From positions 1-57,200 of the forward strand of contig CADEGF010000038.1 in assembly GCA_902826815.1 (NCBI GenBank): a DNA stretch of 57,200 bases, read 5' to 3'. The stretch is from an uncultured Mycobacteriaceae bacterium (GTDB taxonomy: Bacteria > Actinomycetota > Actinomycetes > Mycobacteriales > Mycobacteriaceae). This document shows positions 42,360 through 51,042 of this stretch, one piece after another. Each line of letters begins with the position of its first letter. The first letter of the stretch is position 1. A program made the position numbers and the translations under genes. The notes beneath the pieces are model-generated. The model ran no database searches, was not told the DNA's origin, and saw only the letters and a program-made list of their open reading frames with translations.

Positions 42360-42647
42360 CCTCGATCGCGCAGGGCTTCATCTTTCCCGCGACGAACGCG
42401 ATCACCTCTTCCGCCCTCGCAGAGCGAGGAGTTCCGACTGCTCTGGAAGGAGCACGAGGTCGGCATCAGGCCGCGCGACATCAAGCGATACCAGCATCCC
42501 GACGTGGGGTTCCTTGAGCTCAACTGCCAGATCCTGTTGGACCCCGAGACGTCACACTCGCTACTCGTCTACACCGCGGTGCCGGGCAGTGAAAGCTACG
42601 AGAAGCTTGCGCTGCTGTCGGTGATCGGCGCGCCTTCACTGAAGTGA
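42360..42647 (+). pseudogene. XRE/MmyB-type regulator remnant
   Basis: Two pieces of an MmyB-like regulator remain. About 42360-42413 reads LDRAGLHLSRDERDHLFRP, the end of the helix-turn-helix part, in one frame. From 42417 another frame reads SEEFRLLWKEHEV, then KRYQHPDVGFLELNCQ and LLVYTAVPGSESYEKLALL, the ligand-binding C-terminus. The N-terminus and about 130 internal residues are gone. Such regulators usually stand divergent from an SDR gene, which is exactly the relic on its left. Confidence 0.75.
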
Positions 42648-43892
42648 GCTCAACAGAGTCTCGACGGTCTGCTTCTCCGTCGCGAGGTCCGGCTTCTTGG
42701 CGCGCAACGCGGTAAGGGTGCTGTCGATCTGCCCGTCGAGGACAGTCCAACCGATACCGTCCAACGGCTCGAGGTTCGATTGGTCGTCGTCCCAAGCGGT
42801 TTCGAGGTCCTTGATCCGTCCGGTCGCAGCGCCTTGGTCGCTGGCTTGAAGCTTCGTGAGCGTGTCGGCGACGATGACCCGAAACTTCGCCACCTCCGCG
42901 GGTGGGAAGTTCGCAGTCGCCGATTGTCCCGGTGCGAGTGTCACAGTGACGGCGGGTCCGGACTCGCTCTCGCTCGCCGCGGCGGTGGAGTGCGGCTGTC
43001 CGGCGGCCCACACGAGCACCGCACCGGTAATACAGGCAATGGCAGCGTAATACCCGTGCATCACCTTTTCGCGGCGCTTGTTCACGGTAGGGGCGGTCGG
43101 TTGGTCGATAGGCTGCGCGATGACGTCGGCGCGGGTGATCGACAGGTAGACCACCGTGGCGAGGATTGCGCTCAAGAAGATCACGCTGGTGACCGCGACG
43201 CCCAAACCGAGGCCTTGCTGATCCGTCGGGAATCCCAGCCAGTCACCGAGATTGGCGCCAAGTGGTCGCGTCAGGATGTAGGCCAGCCAGAAGGACAGCA
43301 CAGCGTTGGCGCCCAACCACCAGCCGACAACGATCGCGGCAATGAGTCCGATCGGTAGCAGCACCGACGTACCGGGGCCCCAGCCGGTGAGTTCCAGGAT
43401 CCAGTCACCCGCCGCGGTGCCAAGGGCGAAGGTGACCAGAATCGCAAGCCAGTAGAACAACTCTCGCGGGGTCGTCGTGATGCTGTGGATCGACAGAGTC
43501 CGTTCGCGCACAAACCACACACCGAAGACCAATGCCAGGACCGCAGCGAACACGCTTGTACTGAGTGCGAGCGGAACTCCCAGATTGTCGGTGAGGATGT
43601 CGGTGTAGAGAGTGCCGGTCACGCTCACCACCACAACGGTCAGCCAGTACACGAACGCCACGTAGCCGTCCAAGCGCAATTGCCATCCCAGAACGGCGAT
43701 CAACACGACCGTGAAAATCAATGCGGTCGGCACGAGTCCGACGCCAAGGGTCATGTTGATCCAGTCGGCGAAACTTTCTCCCACGGTGGTGCACAGGATC
43801 TTGATGACCCAGAACCACACCGTTACTTCGGGGACCTTGCTGAGCATTTGGCGCGGGGATCTGACGACTTGCCGTCTCGTTGTCTCAGTCAC
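42636..43892 (-). CDS. COG4705-type multi-pass membrane protein
   Basis: A 418-residue membrane protein. Four similar units of roughly 60 residues appear in the first 270 residues, starting with KVPEVTVWFWVIKILCTTVGESFADWIN and later WLAILVTFALGTAAGDWI, with about nine or ten hydrophobic helices. This repeat is typical of COG4705 proteins, whose function is unknown. A further single helix near 290-310 is followed by an extracellular tail of about 100 residues (VTVTLAPGQSATANFPPAEV), not usual in the family and possibly a separate periplasmic domain. It is divergent from the secreted protein and two-component genes at 44024-46386. Its 3' end overlaps the regulator relic. Confidence 0.8.
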   Translation of the reverse strand: MTETTRRQVVRSPRQMLSKVPEVTVWFWVIKILCTTVGESFADWINMTLGVGLVPTALIFTVVLIAVLGWQLRLDGYVAFVYWLTVVVVSVTGTLYTDILTDNLGVPLALSTSVFAAVLALVFGVWFVRERTLSIHSITTTPRELFYWLAILVTFALGTAAGDWILELTGWGPGTSVLLPIGLIAAIVVGWWLGANAVLSFWLAYILTRPLGANLGDWLGFPTDQQGLGLGVAVTSVIFLSAILATVVYLSITRADVIAQPIDQPTAPTVNKRREKVMHGYYAAIACITGAVLVWAAGQPHSTAAASESESGPAVTVTLAPGQSATANFPPAEVAKFRVIVADTLTKLQASDQGAATGRIKDLETAWDDDQSNLEPLDGIGWTVLDGQIDSTLTALRAKKPDLATEKQTVETLLSSLQ

Positions 43893-44023
43893 AACGCCCG
43901 ACCGTAGAGAGGGGTAGCTGAAGCCCGGCTGAAAGCGTATGAGGCGCTTCTTCTTCAGCCCCTACACAGGTTCACTTTCGCACTGTGGACGCACAGCCAG
44001 GTTGGCTGAAGAAAGGAAAGATC

Positions 44024-44290
44024 ATGGCTTACAACAGAAAAAGAGCTGTAGCTGCGGCCTCGGCGATTCTGGCGGCCGGTGCGATCGGCGTGGGCGCCGC
44101 CGTCTCCAATGCGCAGCCTGCCCCGCCACCCCCTCCGCCACCGACGCCGGTCCTCGACATGCCGGACGTGCCCGGCGTCGTGGATACCCCCGAACCCGGA
44201 GATACGCCCGACGTGCCCGGTGAAGTGGATCTTCCGGAGCCTGGAGACACACCGGATATCACCCCGCCGCAATCGGCGCCTGGGCAATAG
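44024..44290 (+). CDS. Small proline-rich secreted protein
   Basis: An 88-residue protein starting at ATG 44024 behind GAAAGGAAAG. A signal peptide (AYNRKRAVAAASAILAAG) with cleavage expected after AVSNA gives a mature chain of about 55 residues made of prolines, aspartates and the repeated phrase EPGDTPD(V/I) (two or three copies). It is acidic and probably unstructured. It faces away from the COG4705 gene and precedes the histidine kinase gene, from which it is separated by a hairpin. No family is recognised; a cell-wall spacer or ligand for the kinase sensor is possible. Confidence 0.75.
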   Translation: MAYNRKRAVAAASAILAAGAIGVGAAVSNAQPAPPPPPPPTPVLDMPDVPGVVDTPEPGDTPDVPGEVDLPEPGDTPDITPPQSAPGQ

Positions 44291-44298
44291 AAAGGGTC

Positions 44299-44327
44299 GG
44301 GGGCGTGCGAACGTGGTGCACGCCCCC
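44299..44327 (+). terminator. Hairpin terminator after the secreted-protein gene
   Basis: GGGGGCGTGC (44299-44308) and GCACGCCCCC (44318-44327) are perfect 10-bp arms around a 9-base loop, starting nine bases after the stop of the secreted-protein gene. No T-run follows, which is common for terminators in mycobacteria. It also argues against a kinase start inside it. Confidence 0.6.
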
Positions 44328-44355
44328 GCAGTCGGGCCACACTGGTGAGGTGAGG

Positions 44356-45780
44356 ATGGCCAGAGCGGTGCTTGCGATGCCATCGCGATGGACCGTCAGG
44401 TTGCGGACGTCGGTCGCCGCGACACTGGTCGTGACGCTGTGTCTGGTGCTCGCCGGTGCGGCACTGCTCTTCGTCCTGTTCAGGTCCCTGGAGGGTTCCG
44501 CACGCTCGACCGCAGACGCCCGCGCCCATCAGGTCGCCGACCAGCTGTTGACCGAGCCCCCCGCCGATCTGGACCGGTCGATGCTGGCGACTGACAGCCA
44601 GGTCGGCGTGGTTCAGGTGGTAGATCCGAGTGGACGGCTGGTCGCCCAGTCGGTGGGCAGTCCGGCCACTCCGCTATCCGGCCGGAGATTCGACGCAGGC
44701 GCATCGGAGTTCCTCGGGCGGGTGCAGATCGCCGAGGACGATCTGTGGGTCTCCGGCATCGGTGCCGACACTCCCGCGGGTCCCGTGACGGTATTGGTCG
44801 GCGCTGATCGCGAGCCGGTGGAGAACGTAGTCACAACCGTCGGTGTATTGCTCGCGGTGGCGGTTCCAATCGTGGTCGCACTGGTGGCGTTTGGTACGTA
44901 CCGGCTCGTCGGCTCGGCGCTGCAGCCGGTCGAACGCATTCGGGCGCGAGTGGCGTCGCTGACCACAGACGAACTGGCCGAACGGATTCCGGTTCCGCCT
45001 GCCGACGACGAGGTGGCGCGGCTGGCCGTCACCATGAACGACTTGCTTGACAGGATCGCGGTCGGGCAAGCTGCCCAACGGCGATTCGTCAGCGACGCAT
45101 CACACGAATTGCGCAGCCCTCTCGCAACCATCACCGCAGCACTCGATCTTGCGCAGGTGCGTCCCGACGAATTGGACCGTGCGCTGATCGAGGACTCGCT
45201 GCTGCCCGAGACTCGGCGGATGGCTCAGCTTGTCGACGATTTGCTGCTGCTTGCGCACGCAGACGAGCGCACGCAGAAACTAAAGCAGGTCGATGTCGAT
45301 TTGGACGACATCATCTATGCCGAAGCGGAGCGGATTCGAACTGTAACCAAACTGCTGGTGAAGGTCTCCGTCAAGGCGGTGAGGGTTACCGGTGACCCAC
45401 AGGCGCTTTCGCGTCTGGTGCGGAACCTGGTGGACAACGCCGTCAGGCACGCGCACGGTGACATTCGCCTCGAATGCGGGCCGGTAAACGGTCATGCGCG
45501 AATCACCGTCGCCGACGACGGGCCGGGCATAGCCGCGGCAGAACGGCTCAGGGTCTTCGATCGCTTCGTCCGTCTCGATTCTCCGCGTACCCGTGAAAGC
45601 GGCGGAGCCGGCCTTGGTCTGTCGATCGTGGCGGAGACGGTCGGCGCACACGGCGGACGTGTCAGGGTCGAGGAGTCATCCAACGGCGGAGCCTGCTTCG
45701 TCGTCGAGCTTCCACTAAGCGTCAATGAGCCGGTATCCGACGCCGCGAACGGTCTCGATGCGCTGCCCGGAGACCGGTAG
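44356..45780 (+). CDS. Sensor histidine kinase
   Basis: A 474-residue membrane histidine kinase: helix 1 (about residues 12-38), a periplasmic sensor of about 115 residues, helix 2 (about 160-182), a HAMP linker, then the HisKA domain with RRFVSDASHELRSPLATI (His250) and the HATPase domain with VRNLVDNAVRHA, VADDGPGIA and GGAGLGLSIVAETV. It should phosphorylate the response regulator encoded on the opposite strand at 45715-46386, with which its 3' end overlaps by 66 bp. ATG 44356 is used because the earlier in-frame start lies in a terminator hairpin; ATG 44377 is another option. The signal is unknown. Confidence 0.88.
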   Translation: MARAVLAMPSRWTVRLRTSVAATLVVTLCLVLAGAALLFVLFRSLEGSARSTADARAHQVADQLLTEPPADLDRSMLATDSQVGVVQVVDPSGRLVAQSVGSPATPLSGRRFDAGASEFLGRVQIAEDDLWVSGIGADTPAGPVTVLVGADREPVENVVTTVGVLLAVAVPIVVALVAFGTYRLVGSALQPVERIRARVASLTTDELAERIPVPPADDEVARLAVTMNDLLDRIAVGQAAQRRFVSDASHELRSPLATITAALDLAQVRPDELDRALIEDSLLPETRRMAQLVDDLLLLAHADERTQKLKQVDVDLDDIIYAEAERIRTVTKLLVKVSVKAVRVTGDPQALSRLVRNLVDNAVRHAHGDIRLECGPVNGHARITVADDGPGIAAAERLRVFDRFVRLDSPRTRESGGAGLGLSIVAETVGAHGGRVRVEESSNGGACFVVELPLSVNEPVSDAANGLDALPGDR

Positions 45781-46386
45781 GTCGAGCTTTCGGCGTAGAT
45801 AGCCGATGTACACCTCGACGATGTTGTCATCGCCTTCGTAGTGCGTGTCCCAGACCGATTGCATGATCTCCGTCTTGCTGACAACCGTGCCGCTGTGCCG
45901 CATCAGGAATTCGAGAACGCTGAATTCCCTGGGAGTCAACGTCAATTCGACACCGCCCAGGGCGACGCGGCGTCGTGCGGGATCGAGCTCGAGGTCACCT
46001 GTGGTCAACACCGCCGGACGCTCGGGTGCGCCGCGACGCAGCAGCGCGCGAAGCCTGGCGAAGAGCACCACGAACGAAAACGGCTTGACGAGGTAGTCGT
46101 CGGCGCCAAGGTCGAAGGCATCGGCGAGATCGTATTCGCCGTCCTTGGCGGAGAGCATCAAGATCGGTGTCCACACTCCGCGCGCGCGTAGCCCGCGGAC
46201 GATCTCATAGCCGCTCATCCCTGGCAGCATGATGTCGAGGACGATCGCATCGAAATGGTCCGTGGTCGCCGTTTCGAAGCCATCGTCGCCGCGGTGCTTG
46301 ACCTCGACGGAGAAGCGCTCTGAGACAAGCCCGCGACGGATGGTCTCTGCCAGGCGGACCTCGTCTTCAATCACCAGTACGCGCAA
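45715..46386 (-). CDS. OmpR-family response regulator
   Basis: A 223-residue regulator. The receiver domain has the acidic pair in VLVIEDE, phosphoacceptor Asp51 in DAIVLDIMLPG, the Thr/Ser position at LSAKD and Lys in VKPF. A winged-helix OmpR/PhoB domain follows (LTPREFSVLEFLMRHSGTVVSKTEI ... RGVGYRLID). The TTG at 46386, preceded by GGGACAG, gives the standard receiver start; the longer ATG start at 46446 adds an unrelated 20 residues. The gene is tail to tail with the histidine kinase and overlaps its last 66 bases, instead of the usual co-directional operon. Confidence 0.85.
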   Translation of the reverse strand: MRVLVIEDEVRLAETIRRGLVSERFSVEVKHRGDDGFETATTDHFDAIVLDIMLPGMSGYEIVRGLRARGVWTPILMLSAKDGEYDLADAFDLGADDYLVKPFSFVVLFARLRALLRRGAPERPAVLTTGDLELDPARRRVALGGVELTLTPREFSVLEFLMRHSGTVVSKTEIMQSVWDTHYEGDDNIVEVYIGYLRRKLDLPVSGQRIETVRGVGYRLIDA

Positions 46387-46490
46387 TGCTCTGTCCCGTC
46401 GTATCGGTACTTGCCCAGTACAGCAGAGGTGCGTTGGCAACCGCACTGCTCTTCAGCGTTACTTCAGGTTGAGGCTGGGACCGTGGTGCG

Positions 46491-46781
46491 ATGACAAGGC
46501 CTGCAGCCGTCCGCGCGTTTGTGGTGCTGACTGCCCTCGCCGCAATCGGGATAGCTGTGACGGACACAAGTCAGAATGACGAACCCTCTTACCGCGCGGG
46601 GTACGTGGCGGCGTCGAATCCGAGGTTCGTGCGCTCCGCGTTGTCTGACCGGGGGTTGAGTTCCACCTCGTTCTGCGCGGAGCTTCTGACACGCGAGATC
46701 ACCGGCTCGCAGCAGACCGGCATCCGTGGCAGCGAATTCCGCCGCGGGTGCGAACACGCAGTCCACGACGCCATGGAGTAG
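46491..46781 (+). CDS. Small secreted protein (hypothetical)
   Basis: A 96-residue protein with a signal-like N-terminus (AAVRAFVVLTALAAIGIAV) and a polar mature part containing EPSYRAGYVAASNPRFVRSA and two cysteines (SFCAEL, RGCEHA) that could pair. It has the look of many mycobacterial small exported proteins of unknown role. It is divergent from the response regulator gene, and its last bases come close to the MFS gene. The coding frame is supported by protein-like composition rather than homology. Confidence 0.65.
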   Translation: MTRPAAVRAFVVLTALAAIGIAVTDTSQNDEPSYRAGYVAASNPRFVRSALSDRGLSSTSFCAELLTREITGSQQTGIRGSEFRRGCEHAVHDAME

Positions 46782-46867
46782 GTGGGCTGATCGCGGCATG
46801 CGGAAAGGAGGTTTGTGGCCACGCGGTGACGGGAAAGCCGGTTGTGCTGTTCCGCGAGGAGGCGACC

Positions 46868-48379
46868 ATGGCGACAACCGCTGACACCCAGAGTGTGATC
46901 CGCAGTCTCATACCCGCCCGAATCGACCGATTGCCGTGGTCGTCGTTCCACACCCGGATGGTGGTCGCGCTGGGTGTGGCCTGGATCCTCGATGGTCTCG
47001 AGATCACTATCGCTAGCTCGGTGGCCGAGACGCTGACCCAGCCCGAGACGCTGGGCCTGTCCTCCGCGGCGGTCGGGCTCCTTGCCACCGTGTACCTGGC
47101 AGGCGAGGTGGTCGGCGCACTGTTCTTCGGGCGTCTGTCCGACAGGCTCGGCCGACGGAACCTGTTCCTGATCACGCTGGGTGTGTATCTCGTTGGCAGC
47201 GGTCTCACCGCGTTCACATTGGGCAACAGCGGAGGCTGGATCGCCTTCCTCTACCTCACCCGGTTCATCGCAGGCATGGGCATCGGCGGGGAATACGCTG
47301 CCATCAATTCGGCGATCGACGAACTGATCCCGGCGCGATACCGGGGCCGGGTCGATATCGCGGTCAACGGCACGTACTGGGCCGGCGCGATCCTCGGCAC
47401 GCTCGGCACGTTCATCTTCCTCAAGCAGATGGACCTGAGCCTGGGCTGGCGGCTCGCGTTCCTGATCGGCCCGGTGCTCGGCCTGGTCATTCTGGTGGTC
47501 CGGCGGAATCTGCCGGAAAGCCCGCGCTGGCAGGTCATGAACGGACGGGTGGACGAAGCCGAGAGCTCGATCTCGCGAATCGAACACGAGGTGGAAGCCA
47601 CCGGCGTCGCGCTGCCCGCCGTCGACGAGAGCAAGGCCATCGAGCTGAAGCCGACCGAAAAGATCGGCTATCTGGCGCTGACCCGGGTGCTGTTCCGCGA
47701 GTACCCGAGCCGATCGATCCTTGGCGCAACGCTGATGATCAGCCAGTCGTTCCTCTACAACGCGATCTTCTTCACCTACACGCTGGTGCTCGGCAAGTTC
47801 TACGGCGTGGCTTCCGAGGCGACACCGCTCTACCTGATTGCATTCGCCGTTGGAAACCTCTTGGGGCCGTTGACCATCGGGCACTTCTTCGACACCATCG
47901 GCCGCAGGAAGATGATCGCGGGCACCTACCTGCTTTCGGGTGTGTTGCTGGCCGTCAGCGCGGTCCTGTTCAACGCCGGGGTGCTCAACGCGATCACCCA
48001 GACGATTGCCTGGTGCATCATCTTCTATTTCGCATCGGCCGGTGCCAGCGCTGCCTACCTGACCGTCAGCGAGATCTTCCCGCTCGAGGTTCGAGCCAAG
48101 GCGATCGCGGTGTTCTTCGCCATCGCGCAGTGCTTCGGGGCCCTCGGACCGGTCATCTACGGCGCGCTCATCGGCGACGGCTCCAAACCGTTCCTGCTGT
48201 TCCTCGGCTATTTGCTCGGGGCGGCGGTGATGATGGCCGGCGGACTGGTGGCCTGGTTCCTCGCGGTCGATGCCGAAGGCAAGTCGCTGGAGGACGTCGC
48301 GACCCCGCTGGCAGTCGCAGGCGCCCGCCGCACGGGTTCGATCCGCGCGGAGGGGGCCGTCCGGCCTCGCTCACCCTGA
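46868..48379 (+). CDS. MFS transporter (metabolite:proton symporter type)
   Basis: A 503-residue major facilitator with about 12 helices. The signature between helices 2 and 3, GRLSDRLGRRN, is present, as is RFIAGMGIGGEYAAINSAIDELIPARYRGR, typical of the sugar/metabolite-proton symporter branch, and a second DTIGRRK signature in the C-terminal half. ATG 46868 follows GAGGAGG and is preferred over an upstream start. The TetR gene follows 37 bp later on the same strand, so it may regulate it. The substrate is likely an organic acid, sugar or aromatic acid. Confidence 0.9.
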   Translation: MATTADTQSVIRSLIPARIDRLPWSSFHTRMVVALGVAWILDGLEITIASSVAETLTQPETLGLSSAAVGLLATVYLAGEVVGALFFGRLSDRLGRRNLFLITLGVYLVGSGLTAFTLGNSGGWIAFLYLTRFIAGMGIGGEYAAINSAIDELIPARYRGRVDIAVNGTYWAGAILGTLGTFIFLKQMDLSLGWRLAFLIGPVLGLVILVVRRNLPESPRWQVMNGRVDEAESSISRIEHEVEATGVALPAVDESKAIELKPTEKIGYLALTRVLFREYPSRSILGATLMISQSFLYNAIFFTYTLVLGKFYGVASEATPLYLIAFAVGNLLGPLTIGHFFDTIGRRKMIAGTYLLSGVLLAVSAVLFNAGVLNAITQTIAWCIIFYFASAGASAAYLTVSEIFPLEVRAKAIAVFFAIAQCFGALGPVIYGALIGDGSKPFLLFLGYLLGAAVMMAGGLVAWFLAVDAEGKSLEDVATPLAVAGARRTGSIRAEGAVRPRSP

Positions 48380-48416
48380 GCCGTCGAGACGCCGCGGTTG
48401 AGGTTGAATTGCGCAT

Positions 48417-49013
48417 GTGGTGGACGCTAAGTCGGCGGGACGGCCCAGGGACGCCTCGATCGATACCCGGGTGCTCGCGGTGACCCGCGAGTTACTGATC
48501 GACTCCGGTTGGGACGAACTCAGCATGCGGTCGATCGCCGCCCGCTCCGGCGTCAGCCGGTCGAGCCTGAACCGCCGTTGGTCATCGAAGGCCGAGTTGG
48601 TTCTGCATGCAATCCTCGGCGCGACGCCGGACCTGGCGCCGTTCGCCGACACCGATCGGCTCGGCTGGGTGCAGTGGGTGGTGCAAGGCAGCCGTCAGTT
48701 GTTCACCCGCCCGGAGGTGATCGCCGCGGTGCCAGGGCTCCTGCTCGCGATGGCCGAGAGCGACGAGATGCGCGCCCGGTTATGGGCTGACTTCAGCGGG
48801 CCTGCGGTGGCGCTGTTCGCCGGCGCCGACGCCGACGCCGACGAGGCGGCTGAGCACGACGCCCGCGCCGTCCTCGCGATGGCAGCAGGCGCGGCGCTGT
48901 TTCTCACCACGGTCGCCGTCGAGGATGGCACCGATGCGCTATATGCCCGGATCGCTGCCATCCTCGGGCAGGTCGTGACCGGGGAAGGACGCGACGATCG
49001 CGTCGATGGGTGA
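48417..49013 (+). CDS. TetR-family regulator
   Basis: A 198-residue TetR protein started at GTG 48417 (or GTG 48420). The helix-turn-helix is DELSMRSIAARSGVSRSSLNRRWSSKAELV; the first helix lies at TRVLAVTRELLIDSGW. The C-terminal half is a helical ligand domain with an Asp/Ala-rich loop (ADADADEAAEHDA). It follows the MFS gene and overlaps, tail to tail by 75 bp, the epimerase pseudogene. A near-palindrome at 49743-49759 before the frameshifted flavin oxidoreductase could be its operator. Confidence 0.85.
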   Translation: MVDAKSAGRPRDASIDTRVLAVTRELLIDSGWDELSMRSIAARSGVSRSSLNRRWSSKAELVLHAILGATPDLAPFADTDRLGWVQWVVQGSRQLFTRPEVIAAVPGLLLAMAESDEMRARLWADFSGPAVALFAGADADADEAAEHDARAVLAMAAGAALFLTTVAVEDGTDALYARIAAILGQVVTGEGRDDRVDG

Positions 49014-49689
49014 GCGCCACGCGATGCCCAGATCGTTGAGAGTGGCCGAGTCGTCGGTCGGTGTCGCCGCGGTGAGCAGAAGCGCCGCCTCATAGCTGAG
49101 GCCGTCGCCCATCGCGACGACGTTGGACAGCACATCACCGACGCGGCTCAATCCGCGGAACATGCGTTGGCTCACTGGGACTCGGGTGAATCGCCGCCCG
49201 GCCCCGAATTCGAGTGCACTGATCATGTCGTCGAAGGCGACGAGATTGCCGCCGCACAGGTAGCGCCGTGGGCCGCGGCCGGGAGTCAGCACCGCGGCAT
49301 GGACTCTGGCGATGTCGCGAACGTCGACCATCTGCATACCGCCGCGGACACCACGGGATCGAGGCCGGCTTTCACAGCGCGCGTGAGCACCGACTCCGTG
49401 GCGTAGGCGTTGACCTCCCACATCAGCGTGCGGCGACGGTTGTCCGTGCCGACGACTCCTGCGCCGTGGATCAGCGCGTCGCAGCCGTCGAGCAATTGGT
49501 CGATGACCGCCGTGTCGCGGACGTCGCCCGCCAACACCTCGATCTCGCCGGACTCGGCGAACCGGCTCAACACCGGTGCGCCCACGACGTCGGGTGCGAC
49601 GAGCAGGCGCACTCGGTGACCCTCCGCGAGAGGAGGCGGACACAGTGTGCACCGATGTAGCCGGTCCCTCCGGTGACGCCGATCAGCAT
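48939..49689 (-). pseudogene. Frameshifted, deleted NAD-dependent epimerase
   Basis: From ATG 49689 the frame begins MLIGVTGGTGYIGAH, a normal extended-SDR start, but shifts near 49630, where the next frame continues EGHRVRLLVAPDVV to DALIHGAGVV. A second shift near 49345 leads to GGMQMVDVRDIARVHAAV and the end of the protein. The stretch between the second and third pieces, normally about 60-100 residues with the catalytic YxxxK, is missing. Two frameshifts plus a deletion mark it as decayed. Its end overlaps the TetR gene. Confidence 0.8.
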
Positions 49690-49742
49690 GGTTCTCCTCG
49701 TCTGCGGTCGCTACGGGCGCTGCGAACTCGCGTGCTATATTA

Positions 49743-49759
49743 CGATGCCAATGGTATCG
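49743..49759. promoter_or_regulatory. 17-bp near-palindrome (TetR operator candidate)
   Basis: CGATGCCAATGGTATCG is an imperfect dyad with matching CGAT/ATCG ends and CC/GG inner pairs, set in an AT-rich gap 7 bp before the probable GTG start of the flavin oxidoreductase. It is a plausible binding site for the TetR protein encoded at 48417-49013. Confidence 0.45.
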
Positions 49760-49765
49760 AAATTA

Positions 49766-50978
49766 GTGTCTGATCCTAAAGCCGAGCATTCGGCGGCATC
49801 CTCGCAGCCTTCACGCCCATGGCGCTCGGGCCGTTGACGCTGAAGAACCGGTTCATCAAGGCCGCCACCTTCGAGGGCCGGATGCCGCGCGGCGAGGTGA
49901 CCGACGCGCTCATCGACTTCCACACCGAGGTCGCAGACGGTGGCGCGGCGATGACCACCGTTGCCTACTGCGCGGTCTCACCCGGCGGACGGGTGCACCG
50001 CGACACGATGGTGCTCGATCGGCGGCGGGCCACTGCGTTGCGGCGATTGACCGACGCGGTGCACGCCCGCGACACTCTGGTGTGCGCACAGATCGGCCAT
50101 GCGGGGCTCGTCGCCAATACCCGGTCCAACCGGATGCCCACACTCGCGCCGTCAACGCGATTCAGCGCGCCCGCAATGGGATTGGTTCGGCGAGCCACCG
50201 TCCCGCAACTCAACGAAGCGATCAATGAATTCGGAGCGACGGCACGAAACGCCGTCGAGGCGGGTTTCGACGCCATCGAGATCCACCTCGGCCACGGATA
50301 TCTGCTCAGCTCGTTCTTCAGCCCCAACCTCAACAAGCGCAAGGACGGCTTCGGCGGTGACACGATCCGACGCGCCGAACTCGCGCGCCGGATCATCGAA
50401 CGGGTCCGCGCGGAAGCCGGTGACACCGTTGCGGTCACCGCGAAGTTCAACATGGACGACGGCGTCCGCGGCGGATTCTGGTTGACCGACAGCCTGCCGA
50501 CGGCACGTCTGCTCGAATCCGACGGCCACCTCGATGCACTCGAGCTGACGGGCGGCAGCTCGTTGCTCAATCCGATGTACTACTTCCGGGGTGAGGTGCC
50601 GATGGCCGAGTTCATCGCTTCCCAGCCCGCCTTCGTCGGACTCGGACTTCGCCTCATCGGAGGGCGGATGTTCCGCACCTACCCGTTCGAGGAGGCCTTC
50701 TTCCTACCGCTGGCCCGGCAATTCCGCGACGCGCTCACGATGCCGCTGATCCTCCTCGGCGGGTGAACACGATGGACACCGTCACCGACGTCCTGTCCGA
50801 GGGTTTCGAGTTCGTCGCCATGGCGCGCGCCCTGCTGCGCGATCCGGACCTCATCAACAAGTTCAAGGCCGACAGCGCGCGCGAGGGATTGTGTGTGCAC
50901 TGCACGAAATGCATGGCCACCATCTACGACGGCACGCGGTGCGTGCTGCGGCCGGAACCGTCGCACCCGGTCAGCTGA
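49766..50978 (+). pseudogene. NADH:flavin oxidoreductase (OYE) with two frameshifts
   Basis: An old-yellow-enzyme-type gene in three frames. GTG 49766 begins VSDPKAEHSAA; near 49795 the frame changes to the FTPMALGPLTLKNRFIKAATFEG start of the barrel and runs as a continuous 316-codon ORF (from 49819) with IEIHLGHGYLLSSFFSP and RKDGFGGD. At about 50760 a TGA follows LILLGG, while the next frame continues NTMDTVTDVLSEGFEFVAMARALLRDP to the end, including the CVHCTKCM cysteines. The second break would be mended by one added G in a GGG run. It is a pseudogene unless these are sequencing errors. Confidence 0.8.
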
Positions 50979-51042
50979 TCGTCGTCTTTATAGCGCGCAC
51001 CTGTTTTCGTCGCTCCCAGGGTGTCGGGGTAGCGTCGAACGG

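Noticed and set aside
44305-44355. Longer N-terminus for the histidine kinase
   Set aside because: The start lies within a strong terminator hairpin and adds non-hydrophobic residues before the first membrane helix.
46387-46446. ATG start adding 20 residues to the response regulator
   Set aside because: Receiver domains begin with the (R)VLVIEDE strand; the extra residues have no match and the TTG has a purine-rich site.
48820-48850. GCCGAC repeat in the TetR gene
   Set aside because: Short Asp-Ala codon repeat in coding sequence; no sign of a regulatory or mobile element.
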